This document shows positions 23,256 to 30,989 of a DNA stretch of 33,420 nucleotides, in pieces (positions within the stretch are counted from its first letter, which is position 1; every line of letters starts with the position of its first letter). The DNA is from Rhizobium ruizarguesonis. Lineage in GTDB: Bacteria > Pseudomonadota > Alphaproteobacteria > Rhizobiales > Rhizobiaceae. A model generated the notes under the pieces. That model made no database searches. It was given only the letters and a program-made list of their open reading frames with translations, and was not told the DNA's origin. The position numbers and the translations under genes are program-made. The DNA is taken from NCBI RefSeq assembly GCF_012349115.1, contig NZ_PQIG01000117.1:1-33420 (forward strand). The letters are read 5' to 3'.

Positions 23256-24038
23256 CTACACCGTCTTTCCGAGCGAGGCTTCGAGCTCGGCGAGCTCCTG
23301 CCCGCCTGCCATCAGGCTTTGAAGCTCCTCGGAGGAAATATGGCCGCGATCGGCCGTGCCGAGGGTCTTGCCGCGATTGAGGACGGTAAAGCGGTCACCG
23401 ACAGCAAGGGCATGTCGGACGTTGTGGGTGATGAACACAACCCCTACCCCCTTCTTCCGCACACGGTCGATGGTCGACAGGACATTGGCCGTCTGACGCA
23501 CGCCCAGGGCGGATGTCGGTTCATCCAATATGAGGACCTTGGCGCCGAAATACACCGCGCGAGCGATTGCCACCGTCTGGCGCTCGCCGCCCGAGAGCGT
23601 CCCGACGGATTGTCCGGGCTCACGCAGGTTGATGCCCATTTCGCGCATCTGTTCGAACGTGATTGCATCGGCCTTCTTGAAGTCGATCCGCTTGAACGGG
23701 CCAAAGCCGGTTTCGGGTTCACGGCCAAGCCAGAAGTTGCGGCTCACGCTCATCAGCGGGATCATTGCCAGGTCCTGGTAGACTGTTGCGATTCCCGCCG
23801 CTAGCGCCGCCCGGGGGCTGGTGAAGTGGACTGGCTCGCCTTGGATTTTCATCTCGCCGTGCGTGGGAGCGTGTACACCGGACATCGTCTTGATGAATGT
23901 CGACTTACCCGCGCCATTGTCGCCGAGCAGGCAGTGACACTCGCCTGCCTTGACATCGAAGGACACGCCCGAGAGAGCAATAATGTGACCGAAGTGCTTC
24001 TGGATATCGGTCATTTCAAGAATTGGTGCGGACATCAT
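23256..24038 (-). CDS. CUT2-type sugar ABC transporter ATP-binding protein (single domain, FrcA-like)
   Basis: The 260-residue ATPase has Walker A (GDNGAGKST), signature LSGGERQTVAIARAV, Walker B (VLILDEPTSALG) and H-loop His (VFITHNVRHAL). It is a single-domain enzyme like S. meliloti FrcA, whereas RbsA proteins have two domains. The ATG at 24038 overlaps the permease stop by four bases (ATGA), with GGAGAG upstream. It energises import of a monosaccharide-like solute by the permease and binding protein encoded just upstream. Confidence 0.93.
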   Translation of the reverse strand: MMSAPILEMTDIQKHFGHIIALSGVSFDVKAGECHCLLGDNGAGKSTFIKTMSGVHAPTHGEMKIQGEPVHFTSPRAALAAGIATVYQDLAMIPLMSVSRNFWLGREPETGFGPFKRIDFKKADAITFEQMREMGINLREPGQSVGTLSGGERQTVAIARAVYFGAKVLILDEPTSALGVRQTANVLSTIDRVRKKGVGVVFITHNVRHALAVGDRFTVLNRGKTLGTADRGHISSEELQSLMAGGQELAELEASLGKTV

Positions 24039-25147
24039 CGCTCTCCGGTGATCGCGCGGCGGATGTAAGTGTTGGCGATAACGGCGGCGAGGAGGATCGA
24101 TCCGAGGAATACCCGGAACAGGGAACTCTCGACATTCGTGAAGAACAGACCCTGCTGCACGACGCCGAAGATGACGGCTCCTAGCGCGGCGCCAACGACG
24201 GAGCCATACCCGCCCGTCAATAAGGCGCCCCCAATGACCACGCAAATGATTGCCTCGAACTCCTTCATCATGCCCCGGTCAGAGGCAGCCGAGCCGAACT
24301 CCACCGCCTGGGAAATTCCCAAGAGCGTGGCGCACAACGCCGCAACGATGAACATCGCCACCTTCACGCGGGCGACAGGTACGCCGATATAACGTGCAGC
24401 CTGCGGGTCGCCGCCGGCAGCGTAGATCCAGTTGCCGAACTTGGTCCTTGTGAGCACCCACTGACCGACGATCACCATGACGATAGCCCAGATGATCAAC
24501 ATCGGTATGCCGTCAACGATCGGCTGTCCCATCCGGGTGCCGCGTGTATAGGTCGCAATCCACCCCTGCTGGCCGAGCCATGAGAATAGCCCTCCAAGCG
24601 CCTTGCCGCCAAAGAGCCAGGCGATGGGATCGCCAGCGGAGATATCGGCAATCCCCGACACGACCGGCTGCCTGTTGAAGGTGATAGCGCTCCAGATCGT
24701 CATACCGCGCAAGATGAACATGAAGGCAAGCGTGACGATGAACGATGGCAGGCCGGTGCGGATGACCAGCAGGCCATTGATCGCCCCGATCAGACCGCAA
24801 GCCAGTACCGTGACGCCGATGGCCGCCCACGCAGGCAAGCCGACGTAGACAGCCAGCAGACCGAACATCATGCCGGAGAAGCCGACCATCGAACCGAGCG
24901 AGAGATCGAATTCGCCGGTAATCATCAGCAGTGAGACTCCGACCGCGAGGACGACGAATTGCGCCGAAACGGTGCTCCAGTTCATGATCCCGTCCAGTGC
25001 AAACATTTGCGTGTTGCCGGCAAGGATGAGGAAGAATGCGAACACCGCGACGGTGCCGCCCATGGCTCCAAGCTCGGGGCGGACGAGCGCCCGCCGGAGA
25101 GTTGACGTGTGTTTAACGCGCTCGTCAGCGCTGATTGTCGTGCTCAT
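24035..25147 (-). CDS. CUT2-type sugar ABC transporter permease (FrcC/RbsC-like)
   Basis: The 370-residue permease has about ten membrane segments and the BPD_transp_2 family hallmarks: GVSLLMITGEFDLSLGSMVG early, NGLLVIRTGLPSFIVTLAFM in the middle, and GGALLTGGYGSVVGAALGAV near the end. The ATG at 25147 was chosen over longer frames because the cytoplasmic N-terminus begins there after AGGTGA. Such permeases carry ribose, fructose, xylose, inositol or similar sugars and cyclitols. It lies 73 bases after the binding-protein gene and is coupled to the ATPase gene. Confidence 0.93.
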   Translation of the reverse strand: MSTTISADERVKHTSTLRRALVRPELGAMGGTVAVFAFFLILAGNTQMFALDGIMNWSTVSAQFVVLAVGVSLLMITGEFDLSLGSMVGFSGMMFGLLAVYVGLPAWAAIGVTVLACGLIGAINGLLVIRTGLPSFIVTLAFMFILRGMTIWSAITFNRQPVVSGIADISAGDPIAWLFGGKALGGLFSWLGQQGWIATYTRGTRMGQPIVDGIPMLIIWAIVMVIVGQWVLTRTKFGNWIYAAGGDPQAARYIGVPVARVKVAMFIVAALCATLLGISQAVEFGSAASDRGMMKEFEAIICVVIGGALLTGGYGSVVGAALGAVIFGVVQQGLFFTNVESSLFRVFLGSILLAAVIANTYIRRAITGER

Positions 25148-25220
25148 TGCGATCACCTGAAACTTTCGTAAGGGCCAAACGGAAGCGGCGATCGCCGCTT
25201 CCGTCCGGGAGGTCGTCCGC

Positions 25221-26174
25221 TTACCGGTATTTGCCGGCAAGCGACTGGACGAGAGCCAGATTGTCCTTCGTCACGAAGCCGGGTCCGGACAACACCGAGT
25301 TCGCCTGCAGGACGCCGTAGCGAAGGTCGTTGGTGAGGGTGATCACCGGCAGATAGCCCTGAAGGAACGGCTGCTGGTCGATGGCGAAGTTGATGACGCC
25401 ATCCTTGATCGCCTGCGAGATCTCCGGCGTGAGATCGAATGTCGCGAAGAAGATCGTGCCGGCCAAACCGGTATCCTTGAGCGCCTTGATGGTAGGCAGG
25501 GCGGTCATCGGCCCAAGGGTCAGAACGGCGCCCGTATCCGCATGATTGGAAAGATACGCCTTTACACGGTTGGCGATTTCGGTCGCGTCGGTGCCCGAGT
25601 CGATCATCTGGCCGCCGAGTGGCACACCCAGGCCGGCCGCGAAGCCCTCGCAACGCTGCTGCCCTGCGACGTTGGGGAAGAGACTGTTGACGCAGAGGAA
25701 CGACGTGATGCCCGCAGCCTTCGCGCGCTCACCCGCTCCCTTGCCGGCGTCGAATTCGGGCTGTCCGACATGAAGCAGGGCGCCGAGCTTCTTGGATTCT
25801 TCTGCCGTACCGGTGTTCATCGTGACAACAGGGATGCCCTTGGCAACCGCGTCTTCGATGGCGCCCCCGACCGTCTCGACATCGGGAATAGTGACGATGA
25901 TCCCGTCAGGCTTCTCGGCGGTGGTCTGCTGGATGATGCGCACCATGTCGGCCAGGTCGCCGGTCGGCGGGTTGCGGAAGGTCACGGTCGCGCCGACTTC
26001 TTTTGCTGCCAGGCTGGCACCGTTCTTCACGGTGTTCCAGAACGTCTCGCTGTCGGGCGAATGATGGATGAGAACGTATTTCTCCCCATCCGCCAGGGCA
26101 GTTCCGACGAAGCCAAGAGTGGCCGAGACAGCCAAACCGGCAAGCAACGCCGCCTTTAATACACGATTGTTCAT
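25221..26174 (-). CDS. CUT2-type sugar ABC transporter substrate-binding protein (FrcB/RbsB-like)
   Basis: The 317-residue protein has a signal peptide (LLAGLAVSATLGFVGTALA, cleavage after ALA) and a type I periplasmic-binding fold (Peripla_BP_4). FRNPPTGDLADMVRIIQQTT, then GIIVTIPDVETVGGAIEDAV, then VVTMNTGTAEES are the usual segments. The ATG at 26174 has GGAGG six bases upstream. It is the first gene of the transporter operon. FrcB-like proteins bind fructose, mannose or ribose, and other members bind inositol or erythritol; this one's ligand is unknown and is the key to the downstream pathway. Confidence 0.93.
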   Translation of the reverse strand: MNNRVLKAALLAGLAVSATLGFVGTALADGEKYVLIHHSPDSETFWNTVKNGASLAAKEVGATVTFRNPPTGDLADMVRIIQQTTAEKPDGIIVTIPDVETVGGAIEDAVAKGIPVVTMNTGTAEESKKLGALLHVGQPEFDAGKGAGERAKAAGITSFLCVNSLFPNVAGQQRCEGFAAGLGVPLGGQMIDSGTDATEIANRVKAYLSNHADTGAVLTLGPMTALPTIKALKDTGLAGTIFFATFDLTPEISQAIKDGVINFAIDQQPFLQGYLPVITLTNDLRYGVLQANSVLSGPGFVTKDNLALVQSLAGKYR

Positions 26175-26191
26175 ATTTTCCTCCTCATGTT

Positions 26192-26205
26192 GACCGAGAT
26201 CGGTC
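26192..26205. promoter_or_regulatory. Palindrome GACCGAGATCGGTC in the leader of the sugar-binding protein gene
   Basis: A perfect inverted repeat with six-base arms lies 18 bases upstream of the binding-protein ATG, just before its ribosome site. It could be an operator or an mRNA hairpin that influences translation. Confidence 0.35.
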
Positions 26206-26634
26206 GGCTTGGCGGCTGGCCCGGTGCGATTGCACCACAGTCTTCTTCCCTCCAACCCCGAGCCCATGTTATGCATTTTTGCCTACTCGGGATGAACCAG
26301 GGGCAGAACAAAACAGTATTGCAGTAGCTGCAAAAATCTTACGGTGATTGTACCGGCGGCCGTGACATTGGCGGGACTTTCCAGGCGACTGGATCGCCCG
26401 TACCGCATGTCGCTAGTTCACCAAACGGCATCGTAAAGTTAACAAGCCCCGGCCAAGAACGTGAAATGTTTGCGGGAGTTAATCGGCTTGAAGGCGCATA
26501 ATGCCGCGCCAAGTCTGCATGGCCACGTCTCGTAGTTCTCGATGGTGAACTGAAGCAATATCCTAGCAGCGAATGCGGAAAAGGTTGGCGATCGGATCAT
26601 GGACCGGACGAAACGCTAAAGCTGTCGCGGTGAC

Positions 26635-26648
26635 TTGAAGCGCTTCAA
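26635..26648. promoter_or_regulatory. Palindrome TTGAAGCGCTTCAA, LacI-type operator candidate
   Basis: This 14-base perfect palindrome has the central CG and T-GAA..TTC-A layout common to LacI-family operators. It lies 460 bases upstream of the sugar ABC operon and 78 bases beyond the stop of the LysR gene. No LacI-family gene is in the window. Confidence 0.4.
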
Positions 26649-26725
26649 ACGGCGACGGGTCTACAGCACGGCAATTGCCAAGCTGTTATCGTCCCAAGGA
26701 TGGCGAGCTTGTTCATCCGACGAAC

Positions 26726-27640
26726 CTAAGCCGTCCATTTGGCCTCGTAGTCGCTGTTCTTAAACTCCCTGACCAAAAAGTCGATGAATAGGCGGGTCTT
26801 GGCAGGAAGGTGGTGACGGGTCGGATAGGCGATATTCATGGTCAGCCGCGGCAGATCCCAGTCGTCCATCACTCGCACCAGCCTACCCGACTCTAAATCA
26901 TCATTTATGATGTAGGTCGGCTGAGCCAGAATCCCGAGGCCGTCCAAAGCGGCCTTACGTATGATCTGGCCTTCGTTCGAGTTGAGTAGGCCGTTGACCG
27001 GCTTTGTGATGGTCTCGCCATTCTTCTTGAAGGTGAGATGGTTCCAATTGTCGGCCAACGTGTAGAGGAGCAAGTCGTGCTCGGCGAGCTGATCGGGGTT
27101 GAGTGGCGCGCCACGCTTTGCCAAGTACTCGGGCGACGCTGCAAGCAGTCGCCTGGTTTCAGCGAGGCGGCGGATGGTGACCGACGAATCTGCCTCCACG
27201 CGACGCGTACGAATCGCCAGGTCGACCCCGTTTTCGATCAAATCATAATACCGATTGGAAACCAGTACCTCGACCCTCACCTTAGGATAGGCTCGAGTGA
27301 ACGCTGGAATGAGCGGGCTGAGGTGCAATAGGCAGAACGACATCGAAGCGCTTATGCGCAGCAACCCGCTTGGACTTAACGCGCCTTCGCTGACGCTCGC
27401 TTCCGCATCGAGCATCCCCGCCACCAATTCCTTGCCGCGTTGATAGTACAGTTCCCCTTCGCTGGTCAGACTCAGATGTCGAGTGGTCCGTTGCACCAGC
27501 CGAGCGTTGAGACGCTCCTCGAGAGATTGCAGGCTTCTGCTCGCGGCCGAGACTGACATGTCCAACGCGTCCGCGGCCCTAGTGATACTGCCATACTCCG
27601 CGATCTGTATGAAGACTTCGATCTCTGTGAGACGATCCAT
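26726..27640 (-). CDS. LysR-family transcriptional regulator (DmlR/AaeR-like subgroup)
   Basis: The 304-residue protein begins MDRLTEIEVFIQIAEYGSIT with the LysR helix-turn-helix at residues 1-60 (ALDMSVSAASRSLQSLEERL). The effector domain includes ENGVDLAIRTRRVEADSSV and the ASPEYLAKRGAP segment typical of this subgroup. The start at 27640 is chosen for length and homology; its ribosome site is weak. It faces the next LysR gene across a 135-base region. It is upstream of the sugar transporter and hydroxyquinol genes and may activate them, but this is from position only. Confidence 0.92.
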   Translation of the reverse strand: MDRLTEIEVFIQIAEYGSITRAADALDMSVSAASRSLQSLEERLNARLVQRTTRHLSLTSEGELYYQRGKELVAGMLDAEASVSEGALSPSGLLRISASMSFCLLHLSPLIPAFTRAYPKVRVEVLVSNRYYDLIENGVDLAIRTRRVEADSSVTIRRLAETRRLLAASPEYLAKRGAPLNPDQLAEHDLLLYTLADNWNHLTFKKNGETITKPVNGLLNSNEGQIIRKAALDGLGILAQPTYIINDDLESGRLVRVMDDWDLPRLTMNIAYPTRHHLPAKTRLFIDFLVREFKNSDYEAKWTA

Positions 27641-27748
27641 GGCCCGGCATTCTTGCGTTGAGCGCGAAGACCATTGCCGATGTTCGACTTTGCTTGCGCG
27701 TGCGCTATAGCTTAATGTAACCTTGCTGGAACAGAAGGGTTTCAATTT

Positions 27749-27763
27749 CTCCAGTGTGTGGAG
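27749..27763. promoter_or_regulatory. Inverted repeat CTCCA-N5-TGGAG between divergent LysR genes
   Basis: A perfect repeat extended loosely to TTTC...GAAA lies just upstream of the plus-strand LysR start at 27776, within the 135-base divergent region. LysR sites often have the form T-N11-A with dyad symmetry, and this could be the autoregulatory site. Confidence 0.35.
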
Positions 27764-27775
27764 TGAAAGTTTACA

Positions 27776-28684
27776 ATGACCCAGATCGACCAGTTGAATG
27801 GAGTTATTGCATTTCTGCACTCCGCAGAAGCCCTCAGCTTCACGGCGGCGGCCGCCAAATTGGGTATTACGAAGTCTGCGGTCGGCAAAAGCGTGACGAA
27901 GCTTGAAGAGCGCTTGGGTATCAAACTGCTGCACCGGAGCACACGGCGGTTGAGTCTAACTCCCGATGGTGAAGCCTATTATGCGAGCGTGCGACATGCG
28001 CTTGGGGAAATAGCAGCGGCGGAGACAACGCTGCTCTCAAAAAGCCAGGTGATTTCAGGACGATTGCGGATCGACGCTCCCGCAGCGTTCGGACGGCAGA
28101 TTCTCATGCCTTTGCTGCTGGATTTTTCCAGAGCCTACACAGGTCTAACGCTGTCGCTCTCGTTTAACGACAAGATCGTCGATCCCGTCGAAGAGGGTGT
28201 CGACCTCACAATCCGGTTCGGCGAAACTCGCGACTGCACCGGGCTGATCTCCAAGAAACTTACTGAGCAACCTTCCGTCGTTGTAGCGTCGTCCTCATAC
28301 TTAGCAGCACGGGGAACACCTCAAAGCGTCGCCGATCTTCAACAACACGATTGCATCTGCGGCTTCGGAGGCAATTCAGCAAGTTGGCGCATCAAGGGTT
28401 CAGACGGCGCTGCGGTCCGATATTTGCCCCCTGTCAGTCACCAGTTCGGTGACGGAGACGCGATCGTGCAGGCGGCGTTGGCTGGTTTGGGGCTCTGCCA
28501 AATGCCCCGTTCGCTCGTGCGGGCGCATTTGGAGAAGGGAACTTTGACGTCAGTTCTGGAGCAGGTCGCGGATGTTCCAGTGTCCGTCTACGCCGTCTGG
28601 CCGGTGACGCGCCATCTACTGCCGCGCGTTCGAACCGTCGTGGATTTCCTGGCGGAGAAAGGGCGACAAGGCGCCCTTGACTGA
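27776..28684 (+). CDS. LysR-family transcriptional regulator (DmlR/AaeR-like subgroup), divergent partner
   Basis: The 302-residue protein starts with a LysR helix-turn-helix (residues 1-60; FTAAAAKLGITKSAVGKSVT). The effector domain follows, with EEGVDLTIRFGETRDCTGLI and VVASSSYLAARGTP. It is clearly of the same subgroup as the regulator at 26726-27640 but diverged, so a recent duplication is unlikely. A hairpin overlaps its stop codon (28659-28678). Which gene it controls is not evident: the following amidohydrolase is a fragment. Confidence 0.92.
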   Translation: MTQIDQLNGVIAFLHSAEALSFTAAAAKLGITKSAVGKSVTKLEERLGIKLLHRSTRRLSLTPDGEAYYASVRHALGEIAAAETTLLSKSQVISGRLRIDAPAAFGRQILMPLLLDFSRAYTGLTLSLSFNDKIVDPVEEGVDLTIRFGETRDCTGLISKKLTEQPSVVVASSSYLAARGTPQSVADLQQHDCICGFGGNSASWRIKGSDGAAVRYLPPVSHQFGDGDAIVQAALAGLGLCQMPRSLVRAHLEKGTLTSVLEQVADVPVSVYAVWPVTRHLLPRVRTVVDFLAEKGRQGALD

Positions 28685-28699
28685 ATAACGGCTGGGAAA

Positions 28700-29038
28700 A
28701 TGAGCCCCTGGGCATCGCGCAGCGTTCGACCAGCGCTGGTGTTCCTTCAACGCCGATCTCGGCGACCTTGTTTGGGAACTTTGCCTCAGCATGTTCATGT
28801 CACGGATTATCAACTCCCAATGCGGTCGGCCATACCCTTGCTTGATCCCGTCAGCACCGTGATCATGAACGCCAACAGTGGCAACGTAGACGCAGTGATG
28901 GTATCGGGCGAATTTGTAAAGCGCGACGGGCGCTTGTTGCACACTGACATCAAGTTGCTGAGTGCGAGGTTGGAAGCTTCTGCTAAGCGGCTAGCTGCGG
29001 CTTTCAGCCAGATTCGTCCCCCACAGTCTCGCATCTAA
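28700..29038 (+). pseudogene. C-terminal fragment of an amidohydrolase (cytosine deaminase/SsnA/atrazine hydrolase type)
   Basis: The frame's last 80 codons match the C-terminal end of metal-dependent amidohydrolases: LLDPVSTVIMNANSGNVDAV, then VSGEFVKRDGRLLHTD. The upstream 30 codons show no such similarity. The TIM barrel with its metal ligands is gone, so no activity is expected. It directly follows a LysR gene, so the pair may once have been a regulator and its target enzyme. Confidence 0.75.
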
Positions 29039-29052
29039 ATCTTTTGCGCGCG

Positions 29053-29071
29053 CCGGGAAAGTGTTTTCCGG
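29053..29071. promoter_or_regulatory. Inverted repeat around CCGGGAAA-GTG-TTTTCCGG
   Basis: An eight-base dyad with one G-T pair lies 15 bases after the amidohydrolase fragment and about 180 bases upstream of the zinc dehydrogenase gene. It could be a terminator stem or an operator for that gene. Confidence 0.3.
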
Positions 29072-29250
29072 TTTGGGCTCTTATTTGCTCGTTTAGCATT
29101 TGTATTATCCCAAACACCGGGATGGAGGGCGGAGCGCAATAGCGGTCTCGATATCTATCACCAAAAGTTTCCAGGCGGTTCTGAAGGCATTTGCCAACGC
29201 GCCGCGCAAAAGTCTGGCGCGAAGACCCAGAAAGTCGAGAGGAGTTGGCG

Positions 29251-30324
29251 GTGAAGGCTATACGCTACTACGGGAAACATGATGTCCGAGTGGAGGAGGC
29301 TGCCGAGCCCGTGTCACCCCAGTTTGGCCAGGTCATCGTAGAGCCGACGTTTTGTGGCATCTGCGGGACCGATCTGCACGAGTTCGAATCCGGTCCGATC
29401 TTCACTCCCAAGACGCCTAACGCCTATAGCGGGGCCATCCTCCCTCAAATCCTGGGCCACGAATTCGCGGCGCGAGTCGTCTCAATCGGCCCTGGTGTGG
29501 AGGCGCTGAAGCCCGGAGACCGCGTGTCGATCCAGCCGCAGATCGGCCCAAGACTCGACTATTTCGGGACCCGCAACCTGTCGTTCCTGGGGCCTCAGGC
29601 TTCCGTCGTCGGTCTGAGCTGGCCTTGGGGCGGCATGGCGAAGCGCGCCATCGTCCACGAATACAACGCGATCCGCATGCCTGACGACGTGACGGACCAG
29701 CAAGGCGCGCTCGTCGAGCCGGCGGCGGTAGCCGTCCATGCCATTGACCGATCAGGGCTGACGCCTGGGGGTACCCTTCTTATAACGGGCGCGGGTCCGA
29801 TCGGCGCGCTGGTGGTCCTCGCGGCTGTCGCCGCAGGTGTGACACGGATTTTCGTCAGCGAGCCAAATGCCAACCGTCGGGCGCGCATCGCGGCGCTTTC
29901 GAACGCCGTCACGATGCTCGATCCTAGTTCCCCGGACTTCATGTCCACGATCAGGGACGGAACCGAAGAAGGCGTCGGAGTAGACGCCGCCATCGAGTGC
30001 GCGGGCCATCCCCGCGCCTTGCAGACATGCCTTCAGGCCGTCCGCGCCCAGGGCACCGTCGTCCAGGTCGGACTAATGGGCGGCCCCGCCGAGATCAGCC
30101 CGTTCGACCTGACGATGCGGGACATCACTCTGCGAGGATCGCTGAATTACCCGCTGACCATCTGGCCGCGAATTTTCGAGATGATGAGGACCGGCCTCTA
30201 TCCAGCCGAGAAGATCGTCGATGACGAAATCGCCATGGATGACGTCGTCGACAAGGGCTTCCGGGAACTCCTGGACCCGAACGGGGGCAAAATGAAGATA
30301 CTCGTGTCGATGCAGTCCGCCTGA
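29251..30324 (+). CDS. Zinc-dependent medium-chain alcohol dehydrogenase (2,3-butanediol dehydrogenase-like) lacking structural zinc cysteines
   Basis: The 357-residue protein has the catalytic zinc residues Cys38 (FCGICGTDLHEF), His70/Glu71 (LGHEFAARV) and a later Glu (ALVEPAAVAVH). The Rossmann motif is GAGPIGALVVLAA, and SEPNANRRARIA follows the second strand. Start GTG 29251 has GAGAGGAG six bases upstream; the longer frame to 29191 has no such site. In butanediol dehydrogenases four cysteines bind a structural zinc near residues 95-112. Here that lobe (QIGPRLDYFGTRNLSFLGPQ) has none. Likely reaction: oxidation of a secondary alcohol, diol or polyol with NAD. Downstream are the Rrf2-SDR genes; a link is unproven. 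Confidence 0.88.
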   Translation: MKAIRYYGKHDVRVEEAAEPVSPQFGQVIVEPTFCGICGTDLHEFESGPIFTPKTPNAYSGAILPQILGHEFAARVVSIGPGVEALKPGDRVSIQPQIGPRLDYFGTRNLSFLGPQASVVGLSWPWGGMAKRAIVHEYNAIRMPDDVTDQQGALVEPAAVAVHAIDRSGLTPGGTLLITGAGPIGALVVLAAVAAGVTRIFVSEPNANRRARIAALSNAVTMLDPSSPDFMSTIRDGTEEGVGVDAAIECAGHPRALQTCLQAVRAQGTVVQVGLMGGPAEISPFDLTMRDITLRGSLNYPLTIWPRIFEMMRTGLYPAEKIVDDEIAMDDVVDKGFRELLDPNGGKMKILVSMQSA

Positions 30325-30467
30325 GGCAGCGGACTTCTTTCCAAAGGAAAGATCGAAATTCCGCGAGGAGGGAATCCTCGCGTGGATGTCGGCTGCCCAC
30401 AGTTTCGAAGTGCTACATAAGCTCGAATGGGAAAGCCTTTCCGTCGCGCAGCTCTTGCATTTATATG

Positions 30468-30484
30468 GATACTAATATAGTATC
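30468..30484. promoter_or_regulatory. Rrf2-type operator palindrome GATACTA-ATA-TAGTATC
   Basis: This 17-base perfect dyad ends five bases before the ATG of the Rrf2 regulator and overlaps the region where its ribosome site must lie. A near-identical copy precedes the next gene at 30948. A bound repressor here would block its own gene. Confidence 0.75.
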
Positions 30485-30489
30485 TGGAA

Positions 30490-30915
30490 ATGGCTTCGAT
30501 AAACACACAGTTTTCAATTGCGGTCCACGTAATGGCGGCAATCGCACATCACGACGGAGTTTTCGCGTCGGAAGTTCTCGCGCGCAGCGTGAATGCGAAC
30601 CCGGTTTTCGTTAAACGAGTCCTCGTTAAACTCTCGAAGGCGAAGCTGGTTAAGGCGACTGTTGGTAAGTCGGGCGGTTATGGCCTGGCACGAAGCCCCG
30701 ATAGGATTTCGCTCTTAGATATGTACTCTGCGGTAAACCCTCCAGATGCTTTCGCCATCCATGCTTATCCCGTGAGCAAGGAGTGTATCGTGAGTTCTAA
30801 TATCAAGGAAGTCATGAGCGACGTGCTGGTTGGCACTGAGGAGGCCGTCCATGGGCATCTGAGACAGACGACGCTGGCGGATGTGGTGTCCAAAATCAGA
30901 GCCAAGGCCAGTTAG
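30490..30915 (+). CDS. Rrf2-family transcriptional regulator with a single cysteine
   Basis: The 141-residue protein shows the Rrf2 winged helix (residues 1-85): FSIAVHVMAAIAHHDGVFAS, then NPVFVKRVLVKLSKAKLVKA, then KSGGYGLARSP. Iron-sulfur members such as IscR, NsrR and RirA carry three cysteines after the wing. Here there is only Cys99 (SKECIVSSN), so a cluster is unlikely, and a redox or ligand response like that of YwnA-type members is more probable. Operator palindromes lie immediately upstream of this gene and of the following SDR gene, 75 bases downstream. Autorepression and control of the SDR are inferred. Confidence 0.92.
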   Translation: MASINTQFSIAVHVMAAIAHHDGVFASEVLARSVNANPVFVKRVLVKLSKAKLVKATVGKSGGYGLARSPDRISLLDMYSAVNPPDAFAIHAYPVSKECIVSSNIKEVMSDVLVGTEEAVHGHLRQTTLADVVSKIRAKAS

Positions 30916-30947
30916 CCTTTTTTGCCCTGATTTTTTTGCCCAGAATA

Positions 30948-30964
30948 GATACTATCATAGTACC
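30948..30964. promoter_or_regulatory. Second Rrf2-type operator, GATACTA-TCA-TAGTACC
   Basis: This copy matches the operator at 30468 at 13 of 14 arm positions. It lies 26 bases upstream of the SDR start at 30990, downstream of a T-rich run that may terminate the regulator transcript. Confidence 0.75.
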
Positions 30965-30989
30965 CAATACCAATCAAAAGGAACACGAA

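Larger units (their letters stand above)
26175..26725. other. 551-base non-coding region upstream of the sugar transporter operon
   Basis: It holds the transporter promoter and leader, the palindromes at 26192 and 26635, and no recognisable coding sequence. The LysR gene on the right reads towards it from the minus strand and ends at 26726, so this is also where its transcript must terminate. Confidence 0.55.
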
